DNA from: Paracentrotus lividus
Lineage: Eukaryota; Echinodermata; Echinoidea; Camarodonta; Echinidae
Reading direction: 5' to 3'
NCBI GenBank assembly: GCA_940671915.1
Contig: CALNVZ010003426.1
Span: forward strand, 32,382,332 to 32,446,331
DNA: 64,000 bases
Part shown: positions 1 through 13,130 of the stretch, piece by piece
Layout of the letters: every line of letters starts with the position of its first letter
Numbering within the stretch: the stretch's first letter is position 1
Notes under the pieces: generated by a model
Told to the model about the DNA's origin: nothing
The model's input: only the letters and a program-made list of their open reading frames with translations
Databases searched by the model: none
Position numbers and translations under genes: made by a program

Positions 1-140
1 TGAATGCCTACAGACTGCAGTTTTAGAGCAAGCAAGTTCCCTGTGGCTCCTCATCTATTAATGGATGTCATTAGCCCTGTTAAAATGAATTTTACATGAA
101 CACTACATAAATATTACATGTATGGCTTGCAAAATTTGTA

Positions 141-655
141 TATTGTACTACATTGTATGTACTGTCCACACAATTTCATTTTCAACAAGTGTATTTAAAG
201 GAAGCTACAGTATATCAATGCTCAACACCAACATTTTTTGGGGGTTGCCCTGCAGGGCAACCAAATATTTGATTAGCCTCCAAAATGGTTGCCCGAATGA
301 AAAATCTGGTTGCCCTGCTAAAAAACAAACAAACAAAAAACAATGGCAACATTGAAGATATGATTTTGAAGTAAAAAAAAAACTTCGCATAAAATTATCT
401 ATATTGTACTACATTGTATGTACTGTCCACACAATTTCATTTTCAACAAGTGTATAAAAGGAAGCTACAGTATATCAATGCTCAACACCAACATTTTTTG
501 GGGGTTGCCCTGCAGGGCAACCAAATATTTGATTCACCTCCAAAATGGTTGCCCGAATGAAAAATCTGGTTGCCCTGCTAAAAAACAAACAAACAAAAAA
601 CAATGGCAACATTGAAGATATGATTTTGAAGTAAAAAAAAAACTTCGCATAAAAT
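141..655. repeat. Recent 261-base tandem duplication of a GGTTGCCC-rich repeat
   Basis: Two nearly identical units start at 141 and 402 (period 261). Each holds a palindrome of GGTTGCCC and GGGCAACC around a CTGCAG core, followed by two more GGTTGCCC words and an A-rich tract. Related single words continue to about 845. The near identity of the units points to a recent duplication. The family is not named here. Confidence 0.85.
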
Positions 656-3600
656 GTGATTTACAATGAACTCATAATGTAACCTAGTTTACAGGGTCAA
701 AAGCCCAATACATTTAGTCCGTCATGAAAGCCCTTACATTGGTCTCGTGTAAAAAATGCGGTTGCCCAGTTCGGGCAACCACTTTCATCATTTATTCAAA
801 GTTTGGTTGCACGAGGGTCAAATCTGGTTGCCCAGGGCAACGGGTCACATGCTAATGTTGAGCGTTGAGTATATGTATTACATGTTTCTACAATGTTGAA
901 AGGTATTAACGTTACAGTTTTAATGAAAATATGTTGGCATGGCATCTACATACATTGTATGTACATGTACTAGGCATCAAAATTATTATTTCATAGATAA
1001 ACTAGTAATTCAGTTTTTGAATTTCCTCATTTTTCATGCATTTGCTATTGATGTTTAATTGTGTAAAGAGGCCATCGAGGAGACATAAACCTGTTTGACA
1101 ATACAATGTAAATCAAAATACCTACATGTACATGGAGGCCCTACATGTAATAAGTTTTAAAATGTTTTCTCTTCCAAGACCATTTTTAGGTGCATTCATG
1201 AAATGGGTTTGCTAGGAAACAAAACTTGTCAATCAGACAAAAATTGAAACAAAATTAAAATAATTCATACTTTTTTTAAAGCAAATAAATCATACTTTTA
1301 TTAAGCAAATATACACATGTATTGTTATCAGCAAGTTTAGGAGAACAATCTAATCAAATATTACAATGGAAATATTTCTTTTATTATTCCACACACCGAC
1401 TGCTTCAAAGTGCGATTGTCTGTATAATGATAAAAACACATTGCCCAGATACAATATCAAACGAATGTAAACAAACCTAAGCCTTGAGACATCAGTCTTT
1501 TCAATAATCAAATTGAGCTCCAATACAAAGGGTATTTTACACTACAGCGGACAGTCTATTCCCAAAGCAAACCGAGTTCAAAATTTACAATGTAGATTTC
1601 TATTTGTACATTGTAAGTGCCCTTCACCAACAGTGATTTAGATGTATCTTTTAAAAAGATACAATTCTTATAGTAACAACTTAAAATGAAATGTCCTTCT
1701 ACAATACAGCACCTGAGCCCTTCTTTTAGAAAACAAAATGTAGGACTGGTTTGTGGGATGAAGAAAAAAAATGAAAAAATTGTCTCAAAATGATTTGCAA
1801 AGGCAAACCTTCTTGAATAGTAATCGGTCTTCTGCTGTAAGATTTTAGAAAATTGTGTATCTTTGTATATTATGTATGGAAACGCTTGGCCATAATATTT
1901 GAGCTGGTTTTTTGTCATCGTGAATGTGACGGCATTTAAAGAGAAATCTTTTACAACTTGCATATAGACCTTTTTTATTATATTTTTCATTAAAAACAAG
2001 ATACATACATGTAGAATATGCATGACCTACATGTACATATTAAACATGTAGAAGTTTAACAGTTCAAAATTAATTGTATTTTACAATTTATAATTGACTG
2101 GTATCATTGTGTTTTACCTGTCCCACAACACTAACTTCCTGATTATGATAAATTAGGATCTAGACCTGAAGTACAACGTAAGGTGTACATGTGAATACTT
2201 TGTACATGTACAAATTGCACGTAATCCATGTCCAACAATTTATTAAATTGTATACATGATGAGTTCATTTGGCAAATTTTCAGCTTTCTGTTTGTGTACA
2301 TGTACATTGTACATGTTCATTGTAGTTCTACACAGAGTAAGACATTCCTCAGAAGGTACATTGTATATAATAAGCCTACATGTACATGTAGAAATGTACA
2401 TTTGCAGTCCCACTTGGCTCAGTATAAAATGCATGCGCTAGTAGTGTAAAATCCTCCAATGAACTGTGAGTTGGCCACACTGTAAATGTAAATGACCCCT
2501 GTGCCGATGGGGTACACAGAAATAACCTACATCCACACAAACCCTATTCAATGCATGCACACTCATTCATTTACAGGGCTGTGCAGCCTAATGCATTGGA
2601 TTTCTACCGCTTCAATGTATTATGAATCGCTTTTACTTCAAACACCACCATTGTATACAGTTCAATGTTAATACATACATTGTATTCTTGTAATGTATAA
2701 TATCCAGTTCAATGTTACATACATTGTATACTTGTACAGTACAAGTATCTGTATGTAAAATTTAACTGTATACAGCATGTAGGCCTACAATGGTGCTGTT
2801 TGATTTAATAAAGCGATTCATAAAACATTTTATAAGTAGTAGAATTACATTTCATATATGTGCATGTAGTTCATTGACATATTAAATGTGTGTATTACAT
2901 GAAAATGTGATTACATTTCAACATGTTATGTTAATTATAGAATTATGTAGGCCTACATGTATATAATGTAGTAAAAATTTTCTCCCATGATAGTGTGAAT
3001 CTTGTAATTATCTCACTTTAAATCAATAAATTTTCTTTTCCATATTTGGCTATTCCATGTACGCCTTCATGTAAAAAAAAAAATAAATAAATAAATTTGT
3101 GGTCTATTGTGTCTTCCTCAGAAGGAAGTGTTAATTCCTTTACATCCTACAGTGCACAAACTCCATACAAGTATGGTCGTACATGTAATGTAGTAAAGAA
3201 TACTATGTAAATGTTATTTTCAGTATCACCTATACATTGTACATGTATATTGTAGAGAAATGTCCATAATATCAGTACGATTGACAAGACTACAATACAT
3301 ACAACTGCCTTTGAATTATGATTATCAATTATCAATAATGTTCAGAGCAAGTACACACTGATCACAGTTCCTTTTATCATTCTCCTTTTGAAGTTTGTAA
3401 TCTCCCTTTGTATATTTGTTTTTCTTCTCTTCTTTTTACTTTCCTTTCCTCTTTGCATGTACATCCCCATTGCCTTCTCATTTTGTTATCGTTGTGTTAA
3501 CATATTTCAAATAATAATATTTGCCAGAGCAAAATAATTTTCTATCACTCTTCTTGCCTCTCATCCCATTCATTCATCAATTTTCTCTAGCCTACATGTA

Positions 3601-6012
3601 ACCTTTTCCTGTTCCCTTACAGTGTTACTACACACATAATGCAACATTTATTCATTGCTTTTATTTGACACCTTTCTCTTAACCCAACCACTTTTCTGTT
3701 CTCCCTTAGACTTAAAATACTGTATTAAAAACGATGCTTACACATTAGGATTTATGTGATCGGCTTTCAAATATATGTATTCATTATTACATTTACATGA
3801 CTTTACACATACATTGTGTAAATGTATATCAGCCTCCCCTGTTTTTCATCACTTTGCTTTTGACTAACCCCTTTTTCTGTTCCCCCTATTTAGCATGCAA
3901 AGTGGCTTGATATATAGCCTGGCTATGACGTCATACCCTCCATCCCTTGAGAGCCCAATAGACATTGGACTAAGCATATTAAAATAAACCAAACACTCAA
4001 AAATAGCTTGGGTGTGATGTCATACGCGAGCCTGGTATTGTGCTGAGAGTATACAAAATGGCATAACACTGTACTGTGCTGATACTACATTGAATTTTGA
4101 GTTCTTGGAACCTTGTGGGTTTATAAGCTCTACATGGTGATAAATCACATGACAGGTTTAGTGCATCAGTTACAAAGTTCACTTCCAAATAAGACTTGAA
4201 AGATGAGAATTCCATCTTGTATCATGCCTCATTAAACACCAGAGCTGACTGTACATCCCTACCACATACAGTCTTCTAGGAGAAATGTCGCCCACAACAA
4301 TGTACGTAGGCCTACATGTAGCCCACGTACATGTACAGTGTAGGCTACCTAGATTTTCATAAAAACTTTTAATAATCATATAAACTTTTAACAATCAAAT
4401 TTCTGTCGTTCACGAATATAATACATTTATCCTTTTTTAAGGGAAGCATGACATGTTTGTACAATATACATTGTATGAACAGTCGTGACTTTTGAATGTC
4501 CCTTTTTTTTCTTTTTCATAGTCAAGAATTTACCCGAATCACTTTCATTCCACTTCAATATGAAAACATCACAAAAATCACAAATAAGCTCTAATTACCC
4601 TTGACCCTACATGCAGGTACAAATGTATTCAATCCAAAATCATGAAAATATATCTGTACGCGAAAATATTGCCTTATACAGCACACGTGACCGTACAACT
4701 ATACATGGAGGCTGATACATTTATGAAAGAAGATCTTTGCATACTTCCCTACCGCGCAACGTTGAAAACAACTGAAAAGAAATAAAATTAGTAATTATTT
4801 GTCGGCTTGTGGTAAATTGGGACTTGCTTAAAATTTGAATTTCATAAAACAACAGAACTACATGTACATGTATAAAACACTTTATATATTTGCCTACATG
4901 TATTATGTATAATGTATGTATCACAAATCATATTTGTGAGACATACTGGCACAGCACCTGTATCGATACAATGTGCATCATAAAGTACATGTGGTGGAGA
5001 CTGAACATGATGATAGATTGTAGACGAGTGGGAGAAAGATTCTTGTCAAGTGGTTTAGAAGCCTGCTATCATGACCAATACATTCTATCATCTATCACTC
5101 AGGTCTTCTTTATCAGGATCAAACCAACGATCATTCCCCTTCAATAAACTCCCAACAATTCAATCTCCATCCAAATTCTTGTGCAACTGCAACAGAAAGA
5201 AAGTCTTCCTACAGTGTACTCCATATTTTGACACTTTAAACAAAAATTTTTGTGTCTTGGTTTATGTAGGCCAAAGCAATTACAGTCATGGTCTGAATTA
5301 AATGTACACATGTAAAAATATACAGTATGCTTCAGAACAATTTGCTTTCAATAGTTGCATTAGAGGCCTAGAATAAAGTGTGGGGTCCAGACTTTCCACG
5401 CCTATTTTTCATAACCTTTTCTTGTTTGGTACATTTTTTAAAAGTACAAATACATGTACATGTATGCACAAAGAACAGATAAACCTTCAACACATATTGC
5501 CCATCTCATGATCATGTATTAATAATCAAGAAATTAAATGTATGTTTTGTTAAGTAGATGAATGTAAAATTGTAAACAAAAATATTAGCATCAAATATCG
5601 CTCAGATGAGGAGAAGGAAATGGCCAATATTGCTGGTCTATTTAGCCCAGAGGCTGCAGTAAAGATAACAGATCGACTACACCATACACTGTATTTATAA
5701 GCCTGATAATAGCAGAGCCGTCATTAATCAAGGTTTTCTATAGTTCTGTCACAAGTGACCTCAATCTCTCATCTCACTCTAAACCAAGACTGTGTATCCT
5801 GACATCCCCATTCATCAAGCCCAATGCCAGCCAGCACCACAGCCTCAGATTTGTTATTTTTAGTTTTATTGGAAAGAATGAAATCTTTAACACTACTTTG
5901 TTTATACTGTGAATACATGAAGCCTACATATACATGTATGAATGGGAGACGACTACAACTGCATATGTACACCATAATTGACCATTTAAATATTTTATTC
6001 ATGAAATAAATA

Positions 6013-6173
6013 GACGCCCATATCTATTTTTGTTGAAACTAAAACTGCATCATTAAAAACCCGACCTGCATGTAAAACACCAGTAAATTTTTCTGATTCT
6101 ACTCATTCAGTCATTCTTAAATCACAAAGTTTTATACATATAATCTTTTTTATAGTGTAACATATATAGCCAT
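6013..6173. repeat. Dispersed repeat, copy 1 of 2, between 32-base direct repeats
   Basis: About 150 bases match 10450-10597 closely, sharing AAAACCCGACCTGCATGTAA, GTAAAACACCAGTAAA and TTTTATACATATAAT. Here the copy is flanked by a direct repeat of about 32 bases (5981-6012 and 6171-6202, beginning CCATTTAAATATTTTATTC). That is long for a target-site duplication and may be a separate tandem duplication. Confidence 0.7.
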
Positions 6174-7378
6174 TTAAATATTTTATTCATGAAATAAATA
6201 GAGAAAAGGTATATGAAATATAGAATTTGAAAAATTTTCTTTGCCAAGTTGTACATGTTTATCAAAGGCCAGGCCTTAGTGGGAGAATTGGGTGCCCTTT
6301 CTGGACATTCAAATTCATAATGCAATAATAAAAAATACCAATGGAAAAAGTGGCCTTGCCTGCAATCTAACGAAAGTGTTTTATTTGAGGAAGTACGGTG
6401 TTTGATGGGCATGGCTGTTGATGTAGACCCTACTGAGTACGTATACATGTAATGTAGGCCTACATAGTACAATGTACTCTCTTATAATGTGCGTAGGCCC
6501 CTACAAGTAGGGCCTGTCACTTTTATGGAACATCAATAGCATGTGCAGATTATGTTTAAGTCCTGTAGTGTACACAAGTCTACAATGAAGACTTTAATCT
6601 ATTTTAATTCTCACTGAAATGTAGCCAAGATCCCTTGGGATACATTAATGTGTCTCACTGCACAATGTGTACTGTTGTTGGCTGAAAAGCAAAGTACATA
6701 GTCATACATGTACACTGTAATGTGCTGAGGGAATCAGATTGTGGTTTACTGCATCATTTAGCATTGTCAACTCAATCTGAAAATGAGGATTGATGGAAAA
6801 TGTGTTGCTAAGAAACAAAACATGTTAGTCATGAACGCAAATAAAAACCAACACAATACATTGAATAATTCAGTGTAGATATTAATCTTTTAAAAGGGAT
6901 AAGAAAAGGTTTAACAAAAGCTTTATAATCTGTGAAGAATAAAAGTTTGCACTGTATACACCCACGCAATCACACACCCACCCACACAAACGCTATCCTT
7001 GCTCAATGTCATAATGCTGGGATAATGTGCTCTGCACATCTGAAGGCTCCACACTTTATTCACATAGTACCATTCTCTAACTTTCACCTCACTTAAACCA
7101 GAAATATTCTACACACAGTATCAAGATTTTTTTTGTAAAATATGTAAACATTTTTTAAAATTGCACAACTACAATCAAAACTTTTGTGAGTAAGTTATGT
7201 AAATACCCCTATCAACATAAAAGTTGATAAGATTTCCTGAAGGTTCAATGTACAATGTACAAAGCCCAGAATTAGATTCAAAATAGGAATAAGGTAACAG
7301 TACTGTGCATACAGTACTGTACCATAAAATTTGTCTTTAAAGTTTTTACAAGTTTAAAAAAAAATAATTTATACTTAC

Positions 7379-7615
7379 ACGAGGTAGATTAGAAGACATC
7401 TGTTTTTGTAAGAGATCACGTTCCTTTTCTGCTTCCTCAACACGCTGCTCAGTGATCGCTAACGAATCCTGCGTCTCGCGAAGCGTCTCCATCAAACGAT
7501 CACGTTCCTCCAGCATGTTGACCATCAACTGTTCAAAATTGGCGTCATCGCCAAGCGTCGAGTCGCGCAAACTCACGCCGTCCTCTGATATAGTTGGCAT
7601 GACGTCACACATCAT
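7379..7615 (-). CDS. PPFIA: Liprin-alpha, N-terminal coding exon (partial gene)
   Basis: Liprin-alpha is a cytoplasmic scaffold that binds LAR-type receptor phosphatases, RIM/ELKS and KIF1A at synaptic active zones and cell adhesions. The exon encodes 79 residues beginning MMCDVMPTISEDG, and contains NFEQLMVNML and ERDRLMETLRETQDSL. This is the conserved liprin-alpha N-terminus at the start of its long coiled coil. The start is the first Met of MMCDVM, which matches the family; an in-frame Met six codons upstream is not conserved. The frame ends at a good donor (GTAAGTAT, 7371-7378 reversed) after 79 whole codons. No exon 2 is visible, so the gene continues left of the window. A possible acceptor (TTTCTGCGGAAG) just upstream of the ATG suggests the start codon lies in a second exon behind a non-coding first exon. 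Identification is firm. The choice among vertebrate paralogues PPFIA1-4 does not apply to a probable single invertebrate gene. Confidence 0.93.
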
Positions 7616-10058
7616 GTCTACCGTGTCGTACACAGCTTCCGCAGAAAATAATAAGTTTCTAAATATTCCAAATATGAATCCAAGTAAGAACGATCACAGC
7701 ATATCCAAAGTGACCAGTTTGTATACCGAGTCTGTTTATTAACAAGCCTTCAGTATTAGTGTTTTAGTCAGAACATGAAATTACAAGTATGTGCACTACC
7801 GCTCTGATACATGTATGCGGCAGTACTCCTACTTTTCAAACCAGTTTAGTTCCAAGAAAAGTTGCCATCTTTATTTTTCACTTACAAGTTGAAAATATTG
7901 AAAATTTTAATAATGCTTTGCAATAGTCCATAATAGGAACATTTAGCTTGTAGATTTATTGCTGATTTAATGATCCTTGTTTCTTTGGGTTACCTTGGTC
8001 TCACTTCATCACACTCATCCTGACATTCATAAGCCTTTGCCTAACAATGCAGTGACCTTTGACCTTTTAAAGGTACTGGTTATCAGTCCACAGATGAACT
8101 CCTATGCTTGCACACCTGAGAGAGATAAAAAGAGAGGATCATAATTAAACAAAATAATTTATTACGATATGAATATATTCAGTGCGTCCCAGAAAAAACA
8201 AACTGAGATCGATCAATGTTTTATCATAACTTTATCTTAATCAGAATTCATAAATGTCCTGCCACATAGTCCCACTTTCACTAAAAGGTCAATACTTCGT
8301 ACCATCGTAACTACATTATACATGTAAGTGTAGGATCTCTAGTTTGAAACCAAAATTTTGCAAGTTATTGACTGTCATTTTTTTTTTTTTTCACAGCAAT
8401 TTCTATGAATGAAATGATATCTCCTCTTCATCAAGGAAAATGTATTCTTTTAGTGATGCTTTTGCATTATCTTTGAAACTAGAATGCTATGGAATATGAA
8501 TTACATATCAACAGAAAGAGCAAAAATCACTGACATACATAGATTTTTTTTTTCTACCACCGTACATTGAACGGTTCTTAAGTTAGAACACTTTAAATTA
8601 AAATAATCATTGAAATCTCTAGATTGGCAACGCGAATAAATATGATTAATCACTATTTTCAAGCGCAAATTGGCAATTTTTTTGATGCATTTTGTAATTT
8701 TCATTAGTAAAGCGTAGTTCATTATGAATTATTTTTTAAAGGTTGCAGGATCAAAATAAAGTTATAAAATTTGCCAATTTGAGGATCAAAAAGGTATTCA
8801 TTTTTTGACCATTGGGAAATCTCTGTCATCTATGGGTTAAAAGGGCTAATCTCGCTGGCCATGACATGGGTTCATGATTATGAGTCTCTGGACGCGCGGA
8901 GACTTCTCCCAGGTCTCCAGAAAATGACAGGATTATCTTCAAAATTCGAAGAAAAAATATCAAACATGTTAAATTTGAGATTTTTTTTTCAGTCCAAGTA
9001 AGCACTCGCGAAAACGACAGTTGCTGATCTCCAACATCACTGGAGGAATAAGACTATAGACAGCGCTTGCGCCGAAGGCGACAGCGCTGTAGAAGGGAAT
9101 GGTAATTATACGTTGAATATCGATGCGGTGACCTCATTGGTGGGTCGACCCGGAAGTAGAACAAATCGCCGTGCTTTTGAACAGCAGTGCATACGGAGCG
9201 CTAAAGCCGCCTGACACAAGTTACGTGTTTGGAACTGATTTGTGCCTTCAAATATCAATCACTTACTGTTATGACAACATAAATATGTGGAAGAACCTAT
9301 CTGCTCTTGTATTCTTGGTATTCAATGTGAGTATCAATTTTTTTTTTATTAATTACTTGGGAGAGATTCAGGGTATTCAAGCCCCACAACTAATCATCAG
9401 TCAGTCCCTGTCGCTTTGCGACTGGGACTGGTCGGTCTAAAGTCAAGAAGAAGAAGGCGGCGGCAATATATATCTCTACTGCTGCGACGTCCCACAAAAT
9501 TTGTTTGAAACTGGAATTGGAAAGAGCCTTTGAAAAAAAAAATCATATCCAAAGCAACCAGCCCAATTACTAGATCTAGCCCAGGTCATTGCAAGTCATT
9601 TCATGCATCAAATGAACGATTTCCATAAAACCAAAACAGAAAATTGAAAAGCAAACAGTAAACATACACGTTAAACTTTAATTTTCCACTCTTATTATTA
9701 ACCAACACAAAAAAATAGGCTAGCCTGGCTAGGTCTAAAGTAAATCAGGAGACAAGGAAAGGAATTCAAACAGAATCAGTGTCGTGAATATCGAGTTGAC
9801 AATTTGGACACTGACTGCACGCACTGCACTGCACTGCACTGCTCACTCGACTAGATAGCACTCACTGCATTGAACTGAATGGGAAACTCTCCCGATTAAA
9901 AAGACACTCGCTACGGCTCAATATCACGTACAAAAATTCCGATTCCCGACTAATTCATAGCTAGAAAATCTTCCCTAGGGTTCTCACATAAATATACATA
10001 TGTAAAATATTGTTACACTGTTATTTTTCAATAAACTATATTTATAAAGCATACTTAC

Positions 10059-10250
10059 AAGCTCCGAAGTTATACTGCCTACTTCCCGGCTCCAAGGCTT
10101 CAGTAGCCGTATACATAAATTACATAGGTTTCCTGTGTAACAATTTTTGCATACAATTCCTATGGACAATTCTGTAGCATTGAGTTTCAATGAGAATACC
10201 CACAATCCCTTTCGATGACCCACCCCCAATAGAGGTCGCAATGAAAGAAA
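10059..10250 (-). promoter_or_regulatory. Candidate liprin-alpha upstream non-coding exon and promoter
   Basis: On the minus strand a donor-like GTAAGTATG ends at 10058. The preceding 190 bases hold CCGGGAAGTAG (Ets-like) and GGGATTGTGGGTA, which resembles the core of ZNF143/SBF promoter sites. A second Ets-like CCGGAAGTAG lies at 9150-9159. Open frames here have no known domain. This could be the liprin transcription start, or a repeat that resembles one. It rests on motifs only. Confidence 0.22.
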
Positions 10251-10260
10251 AAAAATCCTC

Positions 10261-10330
10261 TTCATCTCTCTCTCTCCCTCTCTCCTTCTCTCTCTCCCCC
10301 TCTCTCTCTATGAGTATCTCTATCTCTAAC
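10261..10330. repeat. CT-rich microsatellite
   Basis: A run of TCTC repeats interrupted by CCC and CTATCTC steps. No coding meaning is seen. Confidence 0.9.
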
Positions 10331-10449
10331 TCTGGAATAGATTATCATTCTCTATCATTCACCATCTTCTTTTAATCATTTCTGATGCACTTAACATTTT
10401 GTATCATGACTTTGATAGTGAGTTAAGATACTTTTACTTCAATGTCAAG

Positions 10450-10597
10450 GCAAAAACGCCCACATCTAAACTGCATCATTAAAAACCCGACCTGCATGTA
10501 AAACACCAGTAAAATTTTCCGATTCTACTCATTCAGTCAATTCACAAAGTTTTATACATATAATTTTTTTTATAGTGTAACATATATAGCCATTTTC
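10450..10597. repeat. Dispersed repeat, copy 2 of 2
   Basis: Matches 6013-6173 over most of its length, including AAAACCCGACCTGCATGTAA and the terminal TATAGTGTAACATATATAG. The long direct repeats that flank copy 1 are absent here, so they are not part of the element. Confidence 0.75.
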
Positions 10598-11939
10598 CAT
10601 TACGTAGACCTGTCTATTAGTAGGCCTGCATTTTAATTAAATGCAATTTTATACTTTTCGTTCCTTTGCCTTTCAAAAGCATCTCAAAATCATTTTTTTT
10701 TTCCGTTTTGATAAACAGGAGAAGACAAAGTAAATACTAGGAAGCTACATAGTTTATAAAATATTATAGTTATCACGGAAGTACATAATAATGGCCTAAG
10801 GGTTTTCATATGCAATGTTAGTATCATAAGTCTATCATACTTCCTTCTTTTATCCGGTTCCAAAACCTCATCACTCTGAAGGCTAAACTGGTTCAAGAAC
10901 ATAATTAAAAGAGTGCTTTTTTATTTTAAAATTCCTTTGAGTGATTACAAACATTAGAGCCTAGGCCTACATAATAAAAGTAGAAATCCGACATGCCATT
11001 AAAACATTATTTTCCAAAATTTCTTATAGAAATAAATATCAAACTCTAAATTTTAAGAAAAACAGCATCTCGAAGGATGGGGACTAATCAATCTTTGGAT
11101 TGAAAATAAATCTATAAGGAAGTGAATTTGAGGGGTTTTTTTTTTTTAACTCTACATAATCGTTAAGATTTAAATACAAATCCAAAAGACGATTGGTCCT
11201 TATTAAACAACCCTTCTGGATTTATATTAAATCCTTGGAATTCAGGTTTCCCACAAGCGTTAAGGCTGTAAAGGGGAATCTTATATCCGTATTGTTGTTA
11301 TCCCAAATTATTTAGCATGAATATTGTTTTTAAAATTCAAAGTGGCTTGGCCTTTCTAAGTTTGGAAATACTAGTAGCGCCTCCCGGATTTGGAAATAGG
11401 GGAGCATACAAAATATTGTAATGAAATTTCAGAATTGAGAAGGGTAATAATAGCATTATCATCATTATGCAGCACTGGCGTAAATCCCGGGGGATGGGGG
11501 GGGTAATCCCCAGATTTGAGAGGGGTGGCCTGTACAAACACCCTCCCCCCCCCCCAGTTTCAAGAAATAAATGGGGAAAAATGCACTAGATAATTGTGTT
11601 ATTATTGGTTAAAATAGCGCTTTCAATACTAAAAAATGCCTCTTTTTTATTGCAAAAACCCCAAAATTTTCCTGCTCGGTGGCTATGCGACCTCGCACTA
11701 GTATAAGTAACAAGCAGTAACCTAATTATAAAAAAGTGGATCCAATGCCCTCATCTAGGGACAAACCTTAGGAAATGGTGTTGTTGACAATCAAAAACAT
11801 TAATGTAGCTGTGTGCGGGCTAGGTTGGTGGAGGGCTTGGGACCTGCAGCCCACAAAATTTCCATAACACAGATTGTGGATTTGTTTTCTATTGCTGTTA
11901 TTTAACAAAGCATGTATAATGTATCTTCTAAATGGATAA

Positions 11940-13130
11940 TATATTTTCGGCTCTCGCTGATACTAAATAGGATCTATACTGCTCAAAAGAATATCTCCAA
12001 TTTTTAGCTTAGTAACTTCGGCATTCCTTTTTCCATTTCTAAAATGAACAGGAATCAAGGCTGCCATCATAAGCATACATTCAAAGACAAATTTTCTTCG
12101 TACCCCCTCCCTCTCCGAATACATTTCTCTTTAGTTATATGCCTCTGATCTAAAGTGTCCCCCTTTTCAGAAAAAAAGGTGCCCTTTTTTCCATCGAGAC
12201 CCCGACTTTCAAATCCATTTCGCCGCCTCTACTATACGTTTTATCGTTTTGTTTGTTTTGTTTTGTTTTGTTTTTTTCTTTTTCGCGCTCGCGGATACTA
12301 TACAGAATCTTTTATGCACAAACATATTCAATTTCAGCTTAAGATTTTCAGCTCGTGCCTCGCGCTCGTTGATACTAAAAAGGAACTACAATGCACAGAT
12401 ATCTCAAACTTTTACCTTAAAATTTTCGGCTCGCGCTTCGCGCTCGCATTACTTTTCAATTACTAAAATAAACAGTAATCAAGGCAGCCATTATGATTCT
12501 TAAAAGCATGCGTTCAAAGACAAAATTCCTTCGTATCTCCTCGCTCTCCGAATACATTTCGCTTTAGATCTATGCCTCTGATCTAAAGTGTGCCCCTTTT
12601 CCGAAAAAGTGCCCTTTTTTTATCGAGACCCCCATTTCCAAATCCGTTCCGCTGCCTTTACTATAAATTTTTTTTTATTTATTTTTGTTTGTTTTTTTCG
12701 CACTCGCGGATACTATATGGGACCTTTAATGCACAAAAATATCAAATTTCAGCTTAAATTTTTCGGCTGGCGCTTCGCGCTCGCTGACTCTGTAATAGGA
12801 ACTATAATGCACAAATATCTCAAAGTTTTAGCTTAAAATTTTCGGCTCGCGCTTCGCGCTCGCATTAGTTTTTCAGTTACTAAAATGAAAAGTAATCAAG
12901 GCGGCCATAAGCTGAAAGTATACATTCAAAGACAAATTCTATTTGCACACCCTCTCTCTCAAATCCGTCCCGCTGCCTCTGCTATATGAAAAAGGTTCAT
13001 TGTGTGTCACTAGTTGCTTGTGTTACCAAACAAGATCGCGAAAAGTTGGTAAATTATTTCGCTCACCCTCCCCCCCCCCACCCTCACCCCCCCCCCCCCA
13101 CTCCTCGACACGGATTTACGCCGCTGATTA
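11940..13130. repeat. Degenerate tandem repeat, about 420-430 base period, 2.7 units
   Basis: The landmark CAAGGCNGCCAT recurs at about 12056, 12480 and 12898. ATGCCTCTGATCTAAAGTGT recurs at 12140 and 12571. Each unit carries copies of GGCTCGCGCTTCGCGCTCGC, and a C-rich run lies at the right end near 13065-13100. The units are clearly diverged, so the array is not recent. Frames through it are not coding. Confidence 0.85.

Larger units (their letters stand above)
1..7378 (-). other. Partial first coding intron of liprin-alpha; no exon seen
   Basis: On the minus strand this follows the donor of the liprin-alpha start exon at 7379, so it should be intron running off the left edge. I see no liprin exon 2 in it. 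It is AT-rich, has many TACATGTA palindromes and AGGCCTACA words, and holds the GGTTGCCC tandem duplication at 141-860 and a dispersed repeat near 6013-6173. The longest open frame (1556-2023, minus) has no recognisable domain and is probably chance. Confidence 0.6.

Noticed and set aside
141-655. CRISPR-like array from repeated GGTTGCCC words
   Set aside because: Eukaryotic repeat with irregular spacing and no unique spacers.
1556-2023. 155-residue minus-strand open frame
   Set aside because: No domain, no splice or start context, composition of AT-rich random sequence.
9984-10265. 93-residue minus-strand frame with several Cys
   Set aside because: No family recognised; more likely a non-coding 5' exon or promoter region.
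12155-12836. Frames rich in Phe and Arg in the 12 kb repeat
   Set aside because: They fall in degenerate tandem repeat units and recur with the repeat.
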